Position numbers and translations under genes: made by a program
Notes under the pieces: model-generated
Told to the model about the DNA's origin: nothing
The model's input: the letters and a program-made list of their open reading frames with translations, nothing else
Database searches by the model: none
In this document: positions 36,101-44,021 of the stretch, one piece after another
How positions within the stretch are numbered: the first letter of the stretch is position 1
How the letters are laid out: the number at the start of each line of letters is the position of its first letter
From: Corynebacterium afermentans subsp. lipophilum
Lineage (GTDB): Bacteria; Actinomycetota; Actinomycetes; Mycobacteriales; Mycobacteriaceae
Assembly (NCBI RefSeq): GCF_030408375.1
Contig: NZ_CP046530.1
Span: 372,001-436,000 of the forward strand
Direction of reading: 5' to 3'
DNA length: 64,000 bases

Positions 36101-36600
36101 TGGTTCTCGACCCGAAGCGCGCGCACCTCGGCCGCGCCGACGAGGACATGGTCGCTGCGTACGCCGCATCCACCAGCGCGATCACGCAGGCCGCCAAATC
36201 GCTCGCCGTCACGCTGCAGTCGCGGCTGCCCGGCGCCGAGGTGACCCCGGAACAGCTGCGCGAGCGGTCCTGGTGGAGCGGGCCCGAGCTGTACCTGATC
36301 ATCGACGACTACGAACTCGTCGGCGAAGACCCGCTCCGGCCGATCGCGGAACTGTTGCCGCACGCGCGCGACATCGGCCTGCACGTCGTGGCCGCCCGCA
36401 AATTCGGCGGCGTCTCGCGCGCCCTGTTCGGGCCGTTCTTGACTGCCCTGAAGGACCTGCAGCCCGACGTGCTGCTCATGGACGGCACCCGCGACGAAGG
36501 CGCCATCTTCGGCGTGCGACCCAGCCCGCAACAACCCGGCCGCGCCACCTGGATCCAGGGCGAAGCGCGCGGCACCGTCCAACTCCCGGAGGCACCATGA
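33169..36600 (+). CDS. eccC: Type VII secretion FtsK/SpoIIIE-type ATPase EccC
   Basis: 1143 aa from the ATG at 33169, which has a GGGGGG site 10 bp upstream; a GTG at 33139 lies in a hairpin. Two membrane segments at about 48-70 and 76-93, then three ATPase domains with Walker A motifs GATGSGKSE (about 411), GGPQTGKTM (about 728) and GAGGCGKST (about 950). The first domain has the full Walker B (LVIVVDEFTELL) and is normally the motor; the others bind substrate signals. A single-chain EccC, not split into Ca and Cb. Overlaps the next gene by 4 bp. Confidence 0.95.
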   Translation: MLGLDYDQVLAPTTGAPDAAIDAAPPPTGALRAEPVPAAQKPQSPPVIKILLPVVMVVAVGAVMVLMATSGRAVSPMMLIFPLMMLFGLVGMFNPQEKQSDIDETRRVYLRHLDALAKKARANAATQRTHATALHPAPGELVAAVPVERIWERAGAPTVRLGTGAGALCTPVDVDDPGSPEDLDPVCAVSLRRAVAAVSTVPGMPMLVQLDAFDAITLAGPAAADVARSIVCQLAFFYGPEKVRIDAPFAWAKWLPHARSEGAFRISLIDGHDSPAPTDSDLVVTIHDDPDFFADPDAFHLVCTDVLEAVTAQGVEQLGVPDGFTDAEAEFVARHLGFYRRPDGAVEAGGDFLSMLGVPDVDALDAHTMWPGVRNKLTVPIGATPDGAPVYLDLKEAALGGMGPHGLCIGATGSGKSELLRTLVVALAATHSPEELNFVLVDFKGGATFLGCEALPHTAAVITNLEDEAVLVERMFDAISGEMHRRQELLRKAGNFANITDYTKAGNTLPSLVIVVDEFTELLTQHPHFADLFVAVGRLGRSLGVHLLLASQRLEEGKLRGLDSHLSYRIGLKTFSAGESRQVLGVPDAYELPGEPGSGYLKAGMELTRFRAAYVSGPLTRTVVEHPGEQHVRLFTGNEIELVPTAYVEEDRSTTLLDAVVAKAREVADARGMHAHQVWLPPLPERIPLSQLAQTDGALGLIDEPFKQRQTPFHLDLDSAGGHVAIAGGPQTGKTMAVRSIVATHMREGLAVYVIGDVPELEALPHVAGVASMKDAERTRRIVDEVTGFLDHPRPVMLVVDGWHALDEDLREPLARIASEGPDAGIHLVVTTQRWSAIRPNVRDLIGTRLELRLTEPMDSLINRKHQEKLPAMPGRGLTPDGKTVQLVFTSGEDIAHLAATADQAPVERLRVLPDAVDTHSLLDGQRIPLGIGGPALEPVYSSGHVFVVGAGGCGKSTFIASTIAAVEHMGREAARMVVLDPKRAHLGRADEDMVAAYAASTSAITQAAKSLAVTLQSRLPGAEVTPEQLRERSWWSGPELYLIIDDYELVGEDPLRPIAELLPHARDIGLHVVAARKFGGVSRALFGPFLTALKDLQPDVLLMDGTRDEGAIFGVRPSPQQPGRATWIQGEARGTVQLPEAP

Positions 36601-37490
36601 CCGAGCTGCGCATCACCGCCACCGACGCATCCACCGTGATCACCGGTGCAGCCAACATCCACCGCTTCGACGCGCCCACTAGCCGCGAAATCGCCGGCAC
36701 CGTCCGCAGCGTGCTCGGCCCCGACCCGCACGGCGCGCCGGTGCACATCGCAGCCGACCCACAACGCCTCAGCGAGCTCACACACGCGCTCGCCGACTAC
36801 GACATCGAGCTGACCACCGAGCCCCTCCAACCCGTCGCGCCCACACCCGACGACACCCCAGAACCCTTCCACCGACCACCGCCGCCCGAACAGGAATCGC
36901 GCTCCGGCGTGTGGATCATCGCTGCCGTCGTCGCCGCGGTCGCCCTCGCCTGCGCCGCAGTGATCTGGGGTCTGACCAGCGGCAAGTCGCCGGGGGAGGA
37001 GGAACCGCCACCGTCGCAGCCGCCGGAGACGCAATCAGCGCCAGTGTCGTCTCCTGTGCAGGAGGAGGAACGGGCGGAGCAGACGTCGATAAGCATTGAG
37101 CGCGACGGCTTAACCGTCCAACTCCCCGCAGGCTTCACCCTCGAAGCCGACGACGACATGTGGCGCGCCACAGGAAGCGACCCCAACTTCCGTCTGCAGA
37201 TCGCCGTCGAGCACCTCTACCAGCTGCCTGCGCGCACCATGGCCGAACAACTCCTCGCGGACATCGAAACCGACCCGGAGGTCGAACTCGTCGACACAGA
37301 CGGCATCTCCGTGACCTACCTGGAGCGCGCCGGCGACGGCTCGCAATCGCTGTGGAAAACCTGGCCCAACGGGACGGTGCAACTGTTCGTAGGTTGCCAC
37401 ACGCGCGCCGAACCCACCGTCGTGCAACGCGCCACCTGCCGCATGGCCATGGAATCCGCTGAATATAAGGGGGCTGACGTGGGTCCTTAA
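36597..37490 (+). CDS. Type VII secretion-associated protein (Rv3446c-like)
   Basis: 297 aa. N-terminal soluble domain (about 1-80), a Pro/Glu linker, one membrane segment (VWIIAAVVAAVALACAAVIWG, about 104-124), a second Pro/Glu/Ser linker, and an extracytoplasmic domain with two Cys (CHTRAEPTVVQRATC). The position between eccC and the WXG100 genes matches M. tuberculosis Rv3446c of the ESX-4 locus. Overlaps eccC by 4 bp (ATGA). Its molecular role is unknown in any species. Confidence 0.82.
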   Translation: MTELRITATDASTVITGAANIHRFDAPTSREIAGTVRSVLGPDPHGAPVHIAADPQRLSELTHALADYDIELTTEPLQPVAPTPDDTPEPFHRPPPPEQESRSGVWIIAAVVAAVALACAAVIWGLTSGKSPGEEEPPPSQPPETQSAPVSSPVQEEERAEQTSISIERDGLTVQLPAGFTLEADDDMWRATGSDPNFRLQIAVEHLYQLPARTMAEQLLADIETDPEVELVDTDGISVTYLERAGDGSQSLWKTWPNGTVQLFVGCHTRAEPTVVQRATCRMAMESAEYKGADVGP

Positions 37491-37516
37491 AAAAGTTTTG
37501 CAAACGATGGAACCGA

Positions 37517-37564
37517 TTGGGCCAAACGGCAGTCAGATATACGGACAGCACAGAAGTTGTCCGT
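37517..37564 (+). promoter_or_regulatory. Leader of the WXG100 pair: possible promoter and hairpin
   Basis: TTGGGC (37517-37522) and TATACG (37538-37543) could be a weak promoter with 15-bp spacing. ACGGACA (37541-37547) and TGTCCGT (37558-37564) form a 7-bp stem. Either could raise esx expression above that of the large upstream genes. Confidence 0.3.
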
Positions 37565-37596
37565 CCCAACACACACAACGAGGGGGAAAGAAAAAC

Positions 37597-37908
37597 ATGG
37601 AGCAGTTCGCAACCGAAGCCGAGGTCATGCGCGCCGCTGCAGACCGCACCGACGACACCAACGCCGACGTCAACCGCGAAATCGACCGCGTGCAGCAAGT
37701 CGCCGAAGCCACCCGCGGCTACTGGGTGGGCAACGCACAGCGCAGCTTCGACGAGCTCATGCTGCGCTACGACGACGCTCAAAGGCGGTTGTCCGAGGCA
37801 CTGAGCGCGATCGCCGTGAACATCCGCGACAACGCCAAGAACTACGAAACCACCGACGCCACCAACACCGACAGCCTCCGCCAGATCGCCGGCGGACTCG
37901 CACTGTAA
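37597..37908 (+). CDS. WXG100-family ESX secretion substrate (first of pair)
   Basis: 103 aa from the ATG at 37597 (GAGGGGGAAAG upstream). Helix-WXG-helix: WVG within GYWVGNAQRSFDELM at about residue 48, then a C-terminal YETTD (YxxxD/E), the ESX export signal. By position it corresponds to EsxU of ESX-4. Forms a heterodimer with the next gene product and is exported by EccC. The leader ACACAACGAGGGGGAAAG resembles that of eccC. Confidence 0.92.
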   Translation: MEQFATEAEVMRAAADRTDDTNADVNREIDRVQQVAEATRGYWVGNAQRSFDELMLRYDDAQRRLSEALSAIAVNIRDNAKNYETTDATNTDSLRQIAGGLAL

Positions 37909-37918
37909 AGGGGAAACA

Positions 37919-38203
37919 ATGCAGATCAAGTACGATTTCGCGCAGATCGCCGGCGCCGCAGAGGACATGCGCGCCTCCGCCTCCCGCATCAACGGCGACC
38001 TGGCTGAACTCAAGCAGATGCTCCAGCCCATGGCGCAAACCTGGGAAGGCACCGCAGCCGCGGCCTACCAGGCGCACCAGGCCAAGTGGGACCAGGCGGC
38101 GCAGGATCTGAACCAGATCCTCAACCAGATCGCCAACACCGTGGAAGACGGCAACACCACCATGCTCGCCGTCAACAACGCAGCCGCGAACAGCTGGGGC
38201 TAG
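37919..38203 (+). CDS. WXG100-family ESX secretion substrate (second of pair)
   Basis: 94 aa, 10 bp after its partner with AAAGGGG before the ATG. WEG within TWEGTAAAAYQAHQAKWD at about residue 42 gives the hairpin turn. No YxxxD/E signal is seen, so export would depend on the partner, as in other ESX pairs. By position corresponds to EsxT. A strong terminator follows. Confidence 0.92.
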   Translation: MQIKYDFAQIAGAAEDMRASASRINGDLAELKQMLQPMAQTWEGTAAAAYQAHQAKWDQAAQDLNQILNQIANTVEDGNTTMLAVNNAAANSWG

Positions 38204-38309
38204 AACACAACAAGACTTGCGTCGCAGGCCGTGCAAGGGGCCGTTTTCATCGGGGGACGGGCACGGCTTCACACGGCCCGCGGCGCAACCACTCGGGGGT
38301 TACGGGGGC

Positions 38310-38355
38310 GTGCCGCCGCAGGTGATGGGGGAATCACCTGCGGCGGCACTTTTTT
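38310..38355 (+). terminator. Strong terminator after the WXG100 pair
   Basis: GTGCCGCCGCAGGTGAT (38310-38326) and ATCACCTGCGGCGGCAC (38333-38349) form a perfect 17-bp stem with a GGGGGA loop, followed by six T. The strongest terminator in the window; it separates the ESX locus from rplM. The stretch 38204-38309 before it shows no gene. Confidence 0.95.
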
Positions 38356-38381
38356 GTTTTCGGGCAGGTGTGCCGTAGGGT
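38354..38381 (+). promoter_or_regulatory. Possible rplM promoter
   Basis: TTGTTT (38354-38359) and TAGGGT (38376-38381) with 16-bp spacing, directly after the esx terminator. It gives a leader of about 110 nt before rplM. Confidence 0.4.
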
Positions 38382-38500
38382 GTTATCCCTGTGTGTCCCG
38401 CCGGATGCGCTTTTCGGGTCTCCACCGGCCGCCGTGAAGCGCAAAGGGGCAGACGAGGTTTTGGCCGGCAGCCATCTAGACAGACTTTAAGGAGTCATGC

Positions 38501-38944
38501 ATGTCTACTTACCACCCGAAGAGCGGTGACATCACCCGCAAGTGGTACGTCATCGACGCAACCGACGTGGTGCTGGGCAAGCTTGCTTCCACCGTCGCAG
38601 ACATCCTGCGCGGTAAGCACAAGCCGCAGTACGCACCGAACGTCGACACCGGCGACCACGTCATCGTGATCAACGCCGACAAGATCCACATCTCCTCCAA
38701 CAAGCGCGAGCGCGAGATGCGTTACCGCCACTCCGGCTACCCGGGTGGTCTGAAGTCCATGACCCTGGGCCGCGCGCTGGACGAGCGTCCGGATCGCGTG
38801 ATCGAGGAAGCTGTCAAGGGCATGATGCCGCACAACAAGCTTTCCCGTCAGTCCATCAAGAAGCTGCACGTCTTCGTCGGTGCCGAGCACCCGTACGCTG
38901 GCCAGCAGCCGGAAACCTACGAGTTTAAGCAGGTGGCACAGTAA
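38501..38944 (+). CDS. rplM: 50S ribosomal protein L13
   Basis: 147 aa. [35 protein letters not shown] and [12 protein letters not shown] are L13 signatures; L13 is an early 23S rRNA binder. AAGGAG before the ATG. Overlaps rpsI by one base. Confidence 0.97.
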   Translation: MSTYHPKSGDITRKWYVIDATDVVLGKLASTVADILRGKHKPQYAPNVDTGDHVIVINADKIHISSNKREREMRYRHSGYPGGLKSMTLGRALDERPDRVIEEAVKGMMPHNKLSRQSIKKLHVFVGAEHPYAGQQPETYEFKQVAQ

Positions 38945-39489
38945 TGACCGAGCCGAACAACTTCGAAAACACCTCTGAGTCCCTGGGCACCGACGTCGAC
39001 GCCGCAACCGCTGCGACGGAGGAGTTCAACTACACCATCGGCGACGCCATCGCCCCCGAGGCTGAGGCAACCGAGGAGACCGTTGAGGCCGCTCCGCTGC
39101 ACGAGGGTCCGATCCAGACCGTTGGCCGCCGTAAGCGCGCCATCGCTCGCGTGACCGTCGTCGAGGGCGAGGGCAAGATCACCGTCAATGGCCGCGAGTT
39201 CGAGGACTACTTCCCGAACAAGCTGCACCAGCAGGACATCCTCACCCCGCTGACCCTGCTCGAGCGCGAGGGCCAGTTCGACATCAAGGCCAACATCTCC
39301 GGTGGCGGCCCGACCGGCCAGTCCGGTGCTCTGCGCCTGGCTATCGCCCGCGCACTGAACGTCTACAACCCGGCTGAGCGCACCACCCTGAAGAAGGCTG
39401 GCCTGCTCACCCGTGACGCCCGTGCCGTGGAGCGCAAGAAGGCAGGTCTGCACAAGGCCCGTCGCGCACCGCAGTACTCCAAGCGTTAA
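38944..39489 (+). CDS. rpsI: 30S ribosomal protein S9 with acidic N-terminal extension
   Basis: 181 aa, about 50 longer than E. coli S9. The first 55 residues are acidic and Thr/Ala-rich (no structure expected), then [39 protein letters not shown] and the C-terminal [11 protein letters not shown] whose last Arg reaches the P-site tRNA. Coupled to rplM; terminator follows. Confidence 0.97.
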   Translation: MTEPNNFENTSESLGTDVDAATAATEEFNYTIGDAIAPEAEATEETVEAAPLHEGPIQTVGRRKRAIARVTVVEGEGKITVNGREFEDYFPNKLHQQDILTPLTLLEREGQFDIKANISGGGPTGQSGALRLAIARALNVYNPAERTTLKKAGLLTRDARAVERKKAGLHKARRAPQYSKR

Positions 39490-39510
39490 TCGCTTTTACG
39501 CGTGCGTTGT

Positions 39511-39540
39511 ACGCCGTCGTCCGTTTGGGCGGCGGCGTTT
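39511..39540 (+). terminator. Terminator after rpsI
   Basis: ACGCCGTCGTCC and GGGCGGCGGCGT around a GTTT loop, with two G-T type mismatches, followed by T. Confidence 0.7.
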
Positions 39541-39547
39541 CGCGTTG

Positions 39548-40618
39548 CTAGGTGCGTGGTGGTCCGAAGAGTTGGTCGAGTGCTCCGCGGTCGGTGTTTT
39601 TGATGTGGTATCGGCGGGGTGAGACCCACCAGGGCGCGCCGCGGATCATGGTGATGCGTCCGCGGGATTTGCGCCAGGGGTCATCGTCGTTGATCCGGTT
39701 GTGATACCTGCATAGCGGCGCCAGGTTGTCCATGTTGGTCAGCCCGCCGTGTTTCCACGCTGTCACGTGGTGGATCTCGGAAGCGTAGGCGCCGTGGCGG
39801 CAACCCGGGAACGCGCACACGGGTGAGACCATGCAGGCAAGATCGCGTTGTTTCTGGTTGGCGAAGCGCTCGGTGTCGTAGAGGTTGACCGCCCCTTCCT
39901 CCGGGTGGAAGGCTGCGACCTCGAGCTCTTCGCCGAACTCTTGCTGGAGGTACTCCGCCCCGGTCATGCTGGTGCCGTCAGTCAGCGTCAATACAACGTC
40001 GCCGCCTCCTGCGAGGATGCGCGCGTGTGTGTCGATGGGCACCATCACAATCGGCCTGGGTGCTGCGGCGACGACCCCGCCGGTCTTGCCTTCGACGATG
40101 CGCCAAAACGCCTCCTCCATCTGGGCCGCGGCAGGCATGGCCGGGTCGATGTCTTGGCGCAGGCGGTGCTCGAGGTCTGCGGCGTTGCGGTCGGTGGTGT
40201 CGATGGTGATGCGTGCGCGTCCGTTCTTCGGCTGCGAGAACGCGACTTGTTTCTTCGTTGGGGCGGTGTCGTCGCGGGGGATGAGCTCGCGGGCGGCGCG
40301 TTCGATAGCTTTGTACCCGCCGGTGACATCCAACAGTTCCAGTCGCAGCCGCCACCGCTCGCCGGCATCTTTCACTCCGTTGATGCGCCGTTCGATTAGT
40401 CCGAGTTCGTCGAGGGAGAACCCGTGGGCTTTCTGCACCGCGTGGGCTTGTTTGCGGGTGAATTTTGTTTTCCCGTAGTAGACGTTCTGCATCTCATCCC
40501 AGGCGCGGGCCTTATCCGGCGCCATGCCAGCCGAAAGCGCAACCGGCAGGTCGAAGTGCCGCAGTGTCTCCATGGATACTGCGGACATCGCTTCGATGAA
40601 TGCGTCGAACGGGTTCAT
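39548..40618 (-). CDS. HNH endonuclease domain protein (DUF222-type, corynebacterial)
   Basis: 356 aa from the ATG at 40618 (an ATG at 40639 is also open). The C-terminal HNH motif reads [17 protein letters not shown], then [20 protein letters not shown], with both zinc Cys pairs and the catalytic His intact. The N-terminal 230 residues resemble the helical domain seen with actinobacterial HNH proteins. Such genes are present in several copies per genome and have no established role; no intron, intein or phage neighbour is visible here. Converges on rpsI and diverges from glmM. Confidence 0.87.
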   Translation of the reverse strand: MNPFDAFIEAMSAVSMETLRHFDLPVALSAGMAPDKARAWDEMQNVYYGKTKFTRKQAHAVQKAHGFSLDELGLIERRINGVKDAGERWRLRLELLDVTGGYKAIERAARELIPRDDTAPTKKQVAFSQPKNGRARITIDTTDRNAADLEHRLRQDIDPAMPAAAQMEEAFWRIVEGKTGGVVAAAPRPIVMVPIDTHARILAGGGDVVLTLTDGTSMTGAEYLQQEFGEELEVAAFHPEEGAVNLYDTERFANQKQRDLACMVSPVCAFPGCRHGAYASEIHHVTAWKHGGLTNMDNLAPLCRYHNRINDDDPWRKSRGRITMIRGAPWWVSPRRYHIKNTDRGALDQLFGPPRT

Positions 40619-40742
40619 GGCCACAGACCCTAAACCCAACGCAACCCCACCCCGGCCCGCCCTGTGGAATTCGCAACACCACCCCTGTGGATAACTCGCA
40701 AAACGCCAGGTTAAATTGCGCGAGAGTTGGGGTGGCGGAGCG

Positions 40743-40756
40743 ATCGTCGATAGGCA
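40743..40756 (+). repeat. Dispersed motif copy ATCGTCGATAGGCA upstream of glmM
   Basis: Matches 12 of 14 positions. Non-coding, 17 bp before the glmM start, where a -35 region would be expected. Confidence 0.55.
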
Positions 40757-40760
40757 AGTG

Positions 40761-40766
40761 CATAAT
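40761..40766 (+). promoter_or_regulatory. Possible -10 of a leaderless glmM transcript
   Basis: CATAAT is a good -10 hexamer and ends 7 bp before the ATG at 40774, which would place the RNA start at or next to the A of the start codon. No ribosome-binding site is seen. Leaderless mRNAs are common in corynebacteria. Confidence 0.4.
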
Positions 40767-40773
40767 TGTGCGC

Positions 40774-42117
40774 ATGACTCGATTGTTCGGAACTGACGGT
40801 GTCCGCGGCCTGGCTAACGAGGCCCTCACCGCATCGCTTGCCCTCAAGCTCGGCGCCGCGGCTGCGACCGTGCTGACCAAGGACCGCGGCTCGGAGAAGC
40901 GCCGCCCGATCGCGCTGATCGGCCGGGACCCGCGTGTGTCCGGCGAGATGCTTGCTGCCGCGATGGCGGCCGGTATGGCGTCGAAAGGCGTGGACGTGCT
41001 GCGCGTCGGCGTCATCCCCACGCCGGGCCTGGCGTTTCTCACCGACGACTACGGCGCCGACATCGGTGTGATGATCTCCGCGTCCCACAACCCAATGCCG
41101 GACAACGGCATCAAGTTCTTCGCCGCCGGCGGCAAGAAGCTGCCGGACGACATCGAAGACGAGATCGAGCGCGCCATGGCCGTGCTGGAGGAAACGGGCC
41201 CGACCGGCACCGCCATCGGGCGCGTGATCGAGGAGGCGCCGGACGCCCAGGAGCGCTACCTTGCCCACCTCAAAGAGGCCATCACTGAGCCGCTGAACGG
41301 CATCAAGGTCGTGGTGGACTGCGCCAACGGCGCCGCCTCCGAGGTCGCCCCGAAGGCCTACGCGGCCGCTGGCGCCGAGGTCACCGCCATCCACAACACG
41401 CCGAACGCCTACAACATCAACGACGGCTCCGGCTCCACCCACATGGACCAGATCCAGGCGGCCGTGGTCGAACACGGCGCGGACCTGGGCCTGGCGCACG
41501 ACGGCGACGCCGATCGCTGCCTGGCCGTGGACGCGCAGGGCAACGTCGTCGACGGCGACCAGATCATGGCCATCCTCGCCACCGGCATGAAGGAATCCAA
41601 CAGCCTGAAGGACAACACGCTCGTCGCCACGGTGATGAGCAACCTGGGCCTGAAGCTGGCCATGGAGCGCGAGGGCATCTCGGTGCGCGAGACGAAGGTG
41701 GGCGACCGCTACGTGCTCGAGGAGCTGGGCAACGGCGATTTCTCCCTGGGCGGCGAGCAGTCCGGCCACATCGTGGTGCCGGCCCACGCCACCACTGGCG
41801 ACGGCGTGCTGTCCGGCCTCATGCTCATGGAGCGCATGGCGGAGACCGGCAAGACGCTCGCCGAGCTGGCGGAGGTCATGACGGTGCTGCCGCAGACGCT
41901 GATCAACGTGCCGGTGTCCAACAAGGCGCTGATCCTGCAGGACCAGTCCGTCAAGGACGCCATCGCCGAGGCGGAGGCTGAGCTGGGCGATGCCGGCCGC
42001 GTGCTGCTGCGCCCGTCTGGCACGGAGGAGCTGTTCCGTGTCATGGTGGAGGCCGCTGAGGAGGAGCAGGCGCGCAAGGTTGCCGGTCGCCTCGCGGCGG
42101 TCGTTGCCGCGGTGTAG
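40774..42117 (+). CDS. glmM: Phosphoglucosamine mutase
   Basis: 447 aa from the ATG at 40774, giving the conserved [14 protein letters not shown] start. Catalytic Ser in [16 protein letters not shown], magnesium loop DGDADRC, sugar loop GGEQSGHIV and phosphate loop [14 protein letters not shown] are all present. Converts glucosamine-6-P to glucosamine-1-P for peptidoglycan precursors. In M. tuberculosis the same order rplM-rpsI-glmM is found. Confidence 0.97.
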   Translation: MTRLFGTDGVRGLANEALTASLALKLGAAAATVLTKDRGSEKRRPIALIGRDPRVSGEMLAAAMAAGMASKGVDVLRVGVIPTPGLAFLTDDYGADIGVMISASHNPMPDNGIKFFAAGGKKLPDDIEDEIERAMAVLEETGPTGTAIGRVIEEAPDAQERYLAHLKEAITEPLNGIKVVVDCANGAASEVAPKAYAAAGAEVTAIHNTPNAYNINDGSGSTHMDQIQAAVVEHGADLGLAHDGDADRCLAVDAQGNVVDGDQIMAILATGMKESNSLKDNTLVATVMSNLGLKLAMEREGISVRETKVGDRYVLEELGNGDFSLGGEQSGHIVVPAHATTGDGVLSGLMLMERMAETGKTLAELAEVMTVLPQTLINVPVSNKALILQDQSVKDAIAEAEAELGDAGRVLLRPSGTEELFRVMVEAAEEEQARKVAGRLAAVVAAV

Positions 42118-42142
42118 GTTTATCGGCGGTAAAAGTTTTTTG

Positions 42143-42164
42143 CCCCGGCAGGGAACCGCCGGGG
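42143..42164 (+). terminator. Weak hairpin after glmM
   Basis: CCCCGGC and GCCGGGG around an 8-nt loop, 26 bp after the glmM stop. The T-run precedes rather than follows the stem, so termination is doubtful. Confidence 0.35.
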
Positions 42165-42225
42165 TGTTGGGGGAGTCTAAGTAAAGGTAAGACAGTTCAA
42201 CTGCGAGCCTTTCGGGGGTGGGCAT

Positions 42226-42552
42226 ATGACACATGTTGGGGCGCTCGACATCGATATCGATGCGGTGCGCACGAAGTACACAGAGGCTATCGACGCGTAC
42301 CGCGGCGCCGCGCGCGAGCTCGACGCTGGGCGGCCGGTGGTCGCCGCGTCGGCGTTCGGCGCAGGGTTTGCGCGGGAGGGCCAGCGCATCGTGGATGCGT
42401 TGGAGGCGTTGCATTCCACGTCGCAACGTTTCCTCGCGGCGCGCGGGGAGAATTGGGAGCAGGTGCTTTTGCTTAGCGACGCCACCGTCGCCGCCGACCA
42501 GCTCTCATCCGAGTTTTTAGAGTCTATTGCGGGTGGGGTGGATAACGCATGA
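42226..42552 (+). CDS. Small helical protein, possible EspC/WXG100-like type VII associated protein
   Basis: 108 aa, no signal peptide. Two long amphipathic helices; [20 protein letters not shown], the AFGAGF turn and [20 protein letters not shown] resemble the EspC/DUF2580 layout of ESX-associated proteins. Position after glmM matches M. tuberculosis Rv3440c (103 aa, unknown function). Overlaps the next gene by 4 bp, so the two are made together and probably interact. GGGGGTGGG lies upstream as a ribosome-binding site. The assignment is by length, pattern and synteny only. Confidence 0.55.
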   Translation: MTHVGALDIDIDAVRTKYTEAIDAYRGAARELDAGRPVVAASAFGAGFAREGQRIVDALEALHSTSQRFLAARGENWEQVLLLSDATVAADQLSSEFLESIAGGVDNA

Positions 42553-43712
42553 TGGCGGCGGTGAAAGACGACGTCCAGTCGCTGGTGCGCGCGGTTGATG
42601 TCGCGCCGGAGGTGGGGCCGGCGCAGCGCGCCGCGGTGCACGGCCTGGCCGGCGAGCTGCTGGAGCAGGTCGCGGAGACCGACGGGTTAGATCTGAGCGC
42701 GTTTCTAGCCGCTGGCCTGCGGTTGTCTGCGGGCGGGCAGCGCCCGGAGACGCCGGCGCGGACGTGCTCGTGCGATGAGAGCGCCTGGTTCGACGAGGTG
42801 GGCATCCGCGAGCGTGAGCTTTGCGACGAAACACGCGAATCCGAGCATTTCGACCGCGCGAAAACTGCCGGGGAGAGCATTGGGCAGTGCGGGGAGGCGA
42901 TCAAAACGATCGTGGACACCGCGGAGTCGGCGGTGCGTGCCCTGCTGGAGCCGGCGCGGCGCATGCTGGACATCGTGCTGAACTGCGGGATTGCGCAGTT
43001 GATCCAGCCGGCGGTGGAGATGGTCATCGAGGCGCTGCGCAGCGCCCGCGAGACCACCAGCGACCGCAACTGCGTGATCAAGGAGTGCTTGGGGGAGGTT
43101 GCCACCCGCGTCGACACGGCGGCCGCTGAGCAGCCCGCCCCGCCGGTGGATTTCGGGGAGAAGACGCATTCGCCGTGCGACGTCAGCACGCGCCCCGCCG
43201 CCGCTAAAACTTCCGATGAAGCTTCTCGCAGCGCCTCGTCCAGCGCTGGCGCCGATTTGGGTCTGGAGCTGACGCTGGGGCTGACGTTGGAAGCGAACCT
43301 GGAAGCGACGCTCGAGGTCGACGAGACGGCACTCGAGGACTGCCCGACCGAGCCGGCGGCGACGCCGGAGTGCGAGCCAGAACCAGAGCCTGAGCCTGAG
43401 CCGGAACCAGAGTGCGAGCCGGAGCCAGAACCTGAGCCGGAGCCCGAGCCTGAGCCGGAGCCCGAGCCTGAGCCGGAGCCTGAGTGCGAACCCGAGCCTG
43501 AACCGCCACCGCCGCCACCGCCCGCGCCTGCAGGTGACGGTGTGATCGCTCCGCCGCCGGAGCTGTCGCAGGTGGAGGAGCCGGCACCGCCGCCGAAGAA
43601 GCTGGAGAATCTGGAAACGCAGCCGGCGCAGGCAGGAGATGCTGGCGACACCGGCGGCACCGACGGGGTGGATGCTGATCCGTGGGCAATGAAGAAGTCA
43701 GGGGAGTGGTAA
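42549..43712 (+). CDS. Cysteine-rich protein with Glu-Pro repeat tail
   Basis: 387 aa. Residues 1-200 are helical with eight Cys (including TCSC, LCDE, QCGE, NCGI, NCVIKEC). Residues 200-270 are Ser/Leu/Thr-rich. Residues 275-320 are an uninterrupted Glu-Pro repeat into which three Cys are set, followed by polyproline and a Pro/Glu/Gly tail. No signal peptide or membrane helix, so export would need a route such as type VII secretion. Position matches M. tuberculosis Rv3439c, an Ala/Pro-rich protein of unknown function. Overlaps the small helical gene upstream; 2 bp before the basic gene downstream. Confidence 0.6.
   Translation: MMAAVKDDVQSLVRAVDVAPEVGPAQRAAVHGLAGELLEQVAETDGLDLSAFLAAGLRLSAGGQRPETPARTCSCDESAWFDEVGIRERELCDETRESEHFDRAKTAGESIGQCGEAIKTIVDTAESAVRALLEPARRMLDIVLNCGIAQLIQPAVEMVIEALRSARETTSDRNCVIKECLGEVATRVDTAAAEQPAPPVDFGEKTHSPCDVSTRPAAAKTSDEASRSASSSAGADLGLELTLGLTLEANLEATLEVDETALEDCPTEPAATPECEPEPEPEPEPEPECEPEPEPEPEPEPEPEPEPEPEPECEPEPEPPPPPPPAPAGDGVIAPPPELSQVEEPAPPPKKLENLETQPAQAGDAGDTGGTDGVDADPWAMKKSGEW
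43371..43508 (+). repeat. GAGCCN hexanucleotide repeat tract (Glu-Pro coding)
   Basis: About 22 tandem GAGCCN/GAACCN units, broken in three places by TGC (Cys). Such tracts are prone to slipped-strand length change, in multiples of six bases that keep the frame. Confidence 0.85.
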
Positions 43713-43714
43713 CG

Positions 43715-43993
43715 ATGGATTTCGAGCAGTTTGTGGCCCAGTACCAAAGGCGCACCGCGAAGCGCATGGCGGACTTCGAGGCGTTGATGAAGGAAACGCA
43801 GCAGAAGATGGAGATGACCGCCAAGCACCACGCGCGGGCCCGGGAGACGATGCCGCGGCAGCCGGTGACGGTGCCGCGGGGGGATTACAGTATGCCGCGG
43901 CCTCGTCGTAACGCTGCGCAGAAGTCGCAAAAGCAGCAGATCCAGGCGGTGCTGCGCGCGATTGGCCCGAACGGCGAAAACCCCGTCGTGTAA
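43715..43993 (+). CDS. Small basic protein of unknown function
   Basis: 92 aa from the ATG at 43715 (GGGGAGTGG upstream). An N-terminal coiled helix (MDFEQFVAQYQRRTAKRMAD) is followed by a Pro/Arg/Gln-rich basic half. No domain recognised. Third gene of the unit with the EspC-like and Glu-Pro repeat genes; its stop codon lies inside the terminator stem. Confidence 0.6.
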   Translation: MDFEQFVAQYQRRTAKRMADFEALMKETQQKMEMTAKHHARARETMPRQPVTVPRGDYSMPRPRRNAAQKSQKQQIQAVLRAIGPNGENPVV

Positions 43994-44008
43994 AGCACAC
44001 GACGGGGT
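43980..44008. terminator. Bidirectional terminator containing a stop codon
   Basis: ACCCCGTCGTGT (43980-43991), loop AAAGC, ACACGACGGGGT (43997-44008): a perfect 12-bp stem. The upstream gene's TAA (43991-43993) spans the end of the left arm and the loop. The hydrolase-like gene converges from the right. Confidence 0.75.
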
Positions 44009-44021
44009 GGGGAGACGGGGG

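Noticed and set aside
34174-36582. 802-codon minus-strand open frame inside eccC
   Set aside because: Mirror frame of a well-supported ATPase gene; no motifs.
43371-43508. Possible CRISPR-like or satellite array
   Set aside because: The repeats are hexamers in frame with a Glu-Pro protein, with no spacers.
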